Source: Lingula anatina (Eukaryota > Brachiopoda > Lingulata > Lingulida > Lingulidae). From it: a stretch of 64,000 nucleotides of DNA. The DNA lies in assembly GCF_001039355.2 (NCBI RefSeq), contig NW_019776049.1, forward strand, positions 45,006 through 109,005. The letters run 5' to 3'. The position numbers were made by a program, and so were the translations under genes. Positions within the stretch are counted from its first letter, which is position 1; every line of letters starts with the position of its first letter. The notes beneath the pieces are model-generated. The model did not search any database. It had not been told where the DNA came from and saw only the letters and a list, made by a program, of their open reading frames with translations. Of this stretch, positions 59,408-64,000 are shown piece by piece.

Positions 59408-60669
59408 TCTCAGCTTATGCGCTTGCTCTCGATATTAAATCAAAATGAAAACTCTGCTGTGGCTCGTTTAGACGATATAAATAGGTTGTTAATCACTTTC
59501 TTTCTGTTGAAAAGACAGAACCCTGTGCTGTATAAAAAGACTGTCCTGGTGCCTTTTTTAAAAATTAATTCCAGCTAAAAGACGATTAAAAAAGGGAAAG
59601 AATAAAATCCAATTTTTGCAGAAAAATAATGTTGTCTTTGGTACCTTTACGAAAAGTCTATTTTATCTTTACGAAAGCGTTCTTTCTCTTGCCTTTACAT
59701 TGCTCTTGCCTGAGCATGGCTACATCAATCGTTTGTCTTTTCCTATAGAATAGATTTAGCAGTGTAAATACACATGTATGGCTAACTTGAAGTAACGAAG
59801 TCGCATCCCACAGAAACGATTTTTTTTCTCGACCAGGCAGTCCTCATTGCGTTAGGTGAAGAAAACACATTCAGCAACCACTTCAATTTGAATTTTATTT
59901 TTGTATGGATATTTATTCATTATTTTGTTACTGGGCTTATGTAAGCAACGATGACTAAGTTAAAAAAATACATGTGGGCCCCCTATTCGAAAAATAAGAA
60001 GGATGTCCTAACACCAGAAAGCGTCATGGAGTCCGCGCATGGGAATACTGCTTTCCCTAGAATATAACTCCTCGTGTAATTAAAAAGCTTCTTTATAGTA
60101 TTAAAGAAAAATACTAAAATGAAGACAACTATGAAGTAGCTAGGCCTATATGTTTTTCAAAAATCTCCTTAAATTCATAGCTTAGTTGATTTTGGGCGAA
60201 AAAAGTTCTTACAAAAAGAACATCCTAACCCTGGTCTTTTTTAAAAATAATATCTCATTTTTAGGGGGATAAAAAAAAAACAATTTATCCAATTAAACGT
60301 TTTCTTTTAATCTAATTTTGCACAGAGAAGGATTGGGGATTGGATCTTGAGGAACATATTTTACGACACTGTGAGGTATTAGTACCGTATTGCGTTAGAG
60401 ACACCTCTTACGACTTTTACGACCACAGAAGTCCAGATTGAAGTAGGGGAGTGACAGCAACTGACTGTTGATATTTTGGTTGTGATTTTACAATATATAA
60501 GCCAGATAATATTTTTCTTAACACTGTAGAATGGTGATTTGCACAAGTTCAATACTAAATCTGCCATCAGTGATATGACGTCAACTGGGAAACGGCTTTA
60601 GTTGAACTTAAAAGAAGTGTTTACGTTACCTCAATCTGAAATCGCTACACGTACTGGTGGTGATAGTCC
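58250..60669. other. SLC6 3' UTR / intergenic region
   Basis: AT-rich DNA with candidate poly(A) hexamers at 58571 and 59225 and the (TA)n(GA)n repeat. No recognisable gene is seen up to the next start codon at 60670. Confidence 0.5.
59336..59405 (+). repeat. Compound microsatellite (TA)n(GA)n
   Basis: A TA run passes directly into a GA run. Confidence 0.95.
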
Positions 60670-62306
60670 ATGGAGGACGCTAAAGGGGACGGTGACACGC
60701 CCGTCAAGACACCTGTACAAAGACAGGGAAGTGCCAGTAGTGCCACAAGACCAGACTCTCTAAAAGGGAGACTTTCTTCAGCCTCACGACGCTCAGGTGT
60801 GTAACCAGGCCGACATTGTATGTTTTGTTGACATTGTTTATGTTGAAAACTGTAAAGAACACAAGGGGAAAGGGTACATTGCTTGATATTATTACTTTTG
60901 TGAATTTTAGTAAATTTGGTTCACGAATCTGTGCTATACTCTATCATATATGTACAAACTTGTTCAGTTATTTCCAGACATTTCAGACATCCAATTTACT
61001 ACTGGGTACATGTAGTTTATTTAAATTAAGTATATTTTGTGTGAAAGTTATCTGACAACAATTCTTAACTACTTAACTACTCATAAATGCAAAGATTTCA
61101 TTATTATCAGTGGCAGTTTTATCTAGATATGTCAGTGATAATTTATATTTAGAGAGGGGGGGGGGCACTGAATGTGTTGGTTATTGCATGCATGTTACTA
61201 TAAGATATGTGCTTGCTTGTAGGCTCCTTGCACATGATATATGTAGTACATCATTGTATGGGTGTCATGCATTTAATTATGCCTAACTTGATAAAAGTGG
61301 ATGACTAGAGACTACAGGACTGTTTAATATGAAATTAAAAGATGGACATACAGATAAAACACTCAGCAACTACTACATGTAGCAGCCTATACTGGTGCAT
61401 TTTTGCTCTGGTGAGTGCTGCTATAGGCCCCCTCACCAAGTGAAGACTCTTGTTTCTTTAACTGTTATTTTGGTCTATCTGCAGATGCATAGTTTTTTCA
61501 GTCAGTTTTCAAGATGAGTTTTACTGAATTGGAAAGTTACTACCAGATATATGCAGTCTGTGTAGATGTGATTGATATTGCTGTCTGCTCATCAGTTTAG
61601 ATGGCTTAAAGGTATTTTGTCAATGATTAGATTTTCAGAAAAGGTCACGGTATCTGGATGGTACAATTTATATCTGAAGAAATCCAGCACATTGGTCTGC
61701 CTTATTTTGCAATTTGTATCTGTAACAATAGTTAGGTTTGAAAAGCCAAGTATTTTGTAAGGATAAGGAGAACCGATCTGATCACATATTTTTCTTACAG
61801 GAATAGATTGCATTCTACCCAGAAAAAAATTAAGGCTATTTGTTAAACTGCCATTTTGACTAGTCATGAAAAAGATTCTTATTGAACTTCTTAGGCAAAT
61901 GTTAACTGTTACACATCTCCCATGTGGGAGCTGGGAATCCAAATTATGAAATGAATTTGTAACTGTCATTGTAAACATTAATGAAATATTGGTGAAGGTC
62001 CTCAACAGCTGATAGTTCTCTGCAAGAATCTGAAGTTCAGGAATAGGGTATATCATGTTTAAAACAAGAATTAGAGATATGTGTATGCAGTGCTGAGAGG
62101 CTTGCAAATAATTTCTCCTTTTATTCCAGGTACAGAATATTTATAAATGGTACTGTACATAACTTTTCTGCTCGTGTTCATGAATTTTTGAAATAAAAAT
62201 TAGCATTTGATGTCCACATATATATAGTGTTCTGGACACTTTGTTGTTATCTGCTCTTCCTCTGTGACAGGTGTGATATTTGAGGACCAGGAGGATAGCA
62301 TTGAAG
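60670..62306 (+). CDS. First two exons of an unidentified gene (3' partial)
   Basis: Exon 1 (60670-60796) starts agtccATGgagg and encodes 42 residues, MEDAKGDGDTPVKTPVQRQG then SASSATRPDSLKGRLSSASR RS, ending in phase 1 at CAG|gtgtgt. Exon 2 (62271-62306) continues in phase as GVIFEDQEDSIEG with donor gtaata. The N-terminus is polar, Ser/Thr/Arg-rich and likely disordered, then acidic. I do not recognise the family. Later exons lie beyond the window. The matching phase and clean splice sites support reality. Confidence 0.55.
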
Positions 62307-63788
62307 GTAATACAACTAACTGCCAGGTGCTGGATACTTGTACTATTATTATATATTCATTTATATCACCAAGGTTGAAGGTTTAATTATACCATATTAA
62401 ATTGACTGCATTGCCTTCCACTATTAGGGATTGTGCTGATCTGTATGATGGTATCTCTGGGATACATTCTTAACACTTATATCTATATATCCATGGAATT
62501 ATGCCTTTTCTAAGCCATCTAAGTACACTCTCATTAGTAAATTTATATTGAAATTTTCATTCTCCAAAGTACTAGTTATTTTACTACATCATTTCCTACC
62601 ATTTTTGTTGCAATTGTGAAGGGGGATCATTTACCTTTTGTTTAGCCACAGTAGTAAAACTCATTGTCACCTTTAGCTAGCAATGACGTTCTGATGCTTA
62701 TACTAATAGCATTCCATTCCAGTTACTAGAATACTAGCCTGGTTCAGTGCCTTCGCACATTAGAGGCATATCTGCATGATAGATTAACATTTAATCTAGC
62801 TTTATTCTTAATTACAGTTTTAGTGAACTCAACTTGGGTGGTTTCAAGCATGTATGTAAACTGTTTGTAGTCTCTAATTTAACTTGCATTTTGTTGATTT
62901 TCTTTATTTATCATTTGATCATGTGTTAAATGATCATACCGATTAACAGAGCATTTAAACGGCCAAATTGGGTAATATATAATTTCTAATCTTGATCAAT
63001 AATGAAGTAATGTGAAGAACATGTATTTTGTTTTGTAAGCAAAAGAAGTCAATGTGTTAAAGTGCTCAATATACCATTATGTCACTTAGGTAGAAAAACT
63101 ATACATCCTGTATTTAAGTTGAACATTACAAGCATTTACAAGTATGTTTTTCTGGGTGTTTTATTAGAAAGCGTACATTAAGAGAGGTTATCAAAACCAG
63201 TGTGCTCAAGGTATCCTAGCAATCAAACAACATAAGGCTCCTTTTATCTACTCCTCCATTAACCCCATTTATCCTGCTGCTTTTTCATCAAGACTGACCT
63301 GTAATTAATCAATATTTTAAATTAATAAAGTGCAAAATCTGTCAGCCAAACTGAAAGCCAGTCTAATAAATATAACCAATCTAGGTTGATTTTTCTCTTT
63401 ATGCACAAGTCAACATAAATTATCTTGCTAGGTGAATGTTACTAATAGGTTTAATATATGTACTAGTACATGTATCTTGATCAAACTACATGGAGAGATG
63501 CATGTTAAGATGTGAGTTAAATATTATAGGGGTGTTAAATTCTAAAAAGTATTCTAAATAGTATTTACTAGTATATTTAAACTACACCTCCTACTTGAGA
63601 AAAAGAGAGATATTTATAACCCAATCATGAAATGATAAAACTGGGTTCAAATTGCACATAATAATAGGGTTGATATAAGCAAACACTCACATACTGGCAC
63701 TGACACAAATAAATTATAAATTGGTGGGTAATAAAATGTAACACTAAGGGTGCATTCCCAGAGATTTAGGCTTCGTTCACATGCAATG
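62307..63788. other. Intron or downstream region of the unidentified gene
   Basis: AT-rich sequence without a convincing phase-1 exon. Nothing else is recognised. Confidence 0.4.
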
Positions 63789-64000
63789 TCTATTTTCTAT
63801 TTTCTATTTTCTATTTTCGGTATGTCTTATGATCACGGTCTGTGCACTTAATATCCCGCGGCGTAATTACTGGCAGCGCGAGCCAGTTACTTATAGTAAC
63901 TTATAGTAACTGGCTCGCGCTGCCAGTAATTACGCGGCGGGATATTCAGTGCACAGACCGTGATCATAAGACATACCGAAAATAGAAAATAGAAAATAGA
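63789..64000 (+). repeat. Long near-perfect palindrome (fold-back element), cut by window end
   Basis: The left arm (63789-63890) begins with CTATTTT repeats and runs to AGCCAGTTAC. A 15-base centre (TTATAGTAACTTATA) follows. The right arm (63906-64000 and beyond) is its reverse complement with about two mismatches. Arms are about 100 bp with no coding capacity. It is probably a fold-back/MITE insertion. Confidence 0.9.

Noticed and set aside
1-64000. CRISPR array, phage, operon or other prokaryotic system
   Set aside because: No spaced identical repeats of that kind and no prokaryotic gene layout; the sequence is clearly animal.

Overview
This is animal (metazoan) genomic DNA. The genes are split into many short exons with GT-AG junctions and AT-rich introns. 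There are poly(A) signals, microsatellites, and several small inverted-repeat (MITE-like) elements, and nothing prokaryotic. The protein families (CRTC, SLC6 glycine-type transporter, peptide-type GPCR) point to a bilaterian. Compact introns, many MITEs and apparent high heterozygosity suggest a marine invertebrate, perhaps a non-vertebrate deuterostome or a lophotrochozoan. I cannot name the species.

Layout. (1) 404-about 28,190, plus strand: most of a CREB-regulated transcription coactivator (CRTC/TORC) gene. Twelve distinct exons join in frame and encode 557 residues up to the stop. The N-terminal CREB-binding exon(s) lie left of the window. (2) 28,250-30,250: an array of diverged ~285-bp repeats interrupted by an N gap. 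(3) 30,250-34,670: gene-poor, with a 173-bp tandem duplication and a 172-bp MITE. (4) 34,672-35,818, minus strand: an intronless peptide-type rhodopsin-family GPCR with a one-base frameshift just after its DRY motif. (5) 35,870-42,165: gene-poor, with a large inverted-repeat element and two adjacent hairpins. (6) 42,166-45,081, plus: a six-exon gene for a secreted eight-cysteine protein of 263 aa that I do not recognise with certainty. (7) 46,955-58,030, plus: a 16-exon SLC6 Na+/Cl- coupled transporter of 727 aa, glycine-transporter-like, with a predicted N-terminal coiled coil. (8) 60,670-end, plus: the first two exons of an unidentified gene. (9) 63,789-64,000: most of a near-perfect ~100-bp-arm palindrome cut by the window edge.

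Two blocks of the CRTC gene appear twice in tandem (1692-5812 with 5816-9920, and 19473-23140 with 23142-26806). A lone 'n' sits exactly at each junction (5814 and 23141). These look like overlapping contig ends or alternative haplotypes laid side by side, not biological duplications. The biological CRTC gene should use one copy of each duplicated exon.

The strongest biological observation is a U12-type (minor spliceosome) intron in CRTC: the donor GTATCCTTT at 518 pairs with the branch motif CCTTAAC at 2951, close to the acceptor. The SLC6 gene also offers an alternative first exon and a possible 63-nt cassette exon. The genes do not form an operon or pathway. CRTC is a cAMP/Ca2+-responsive nuclear coactivator, while the GPCR and transporter are typical neuronal membrane proteins.
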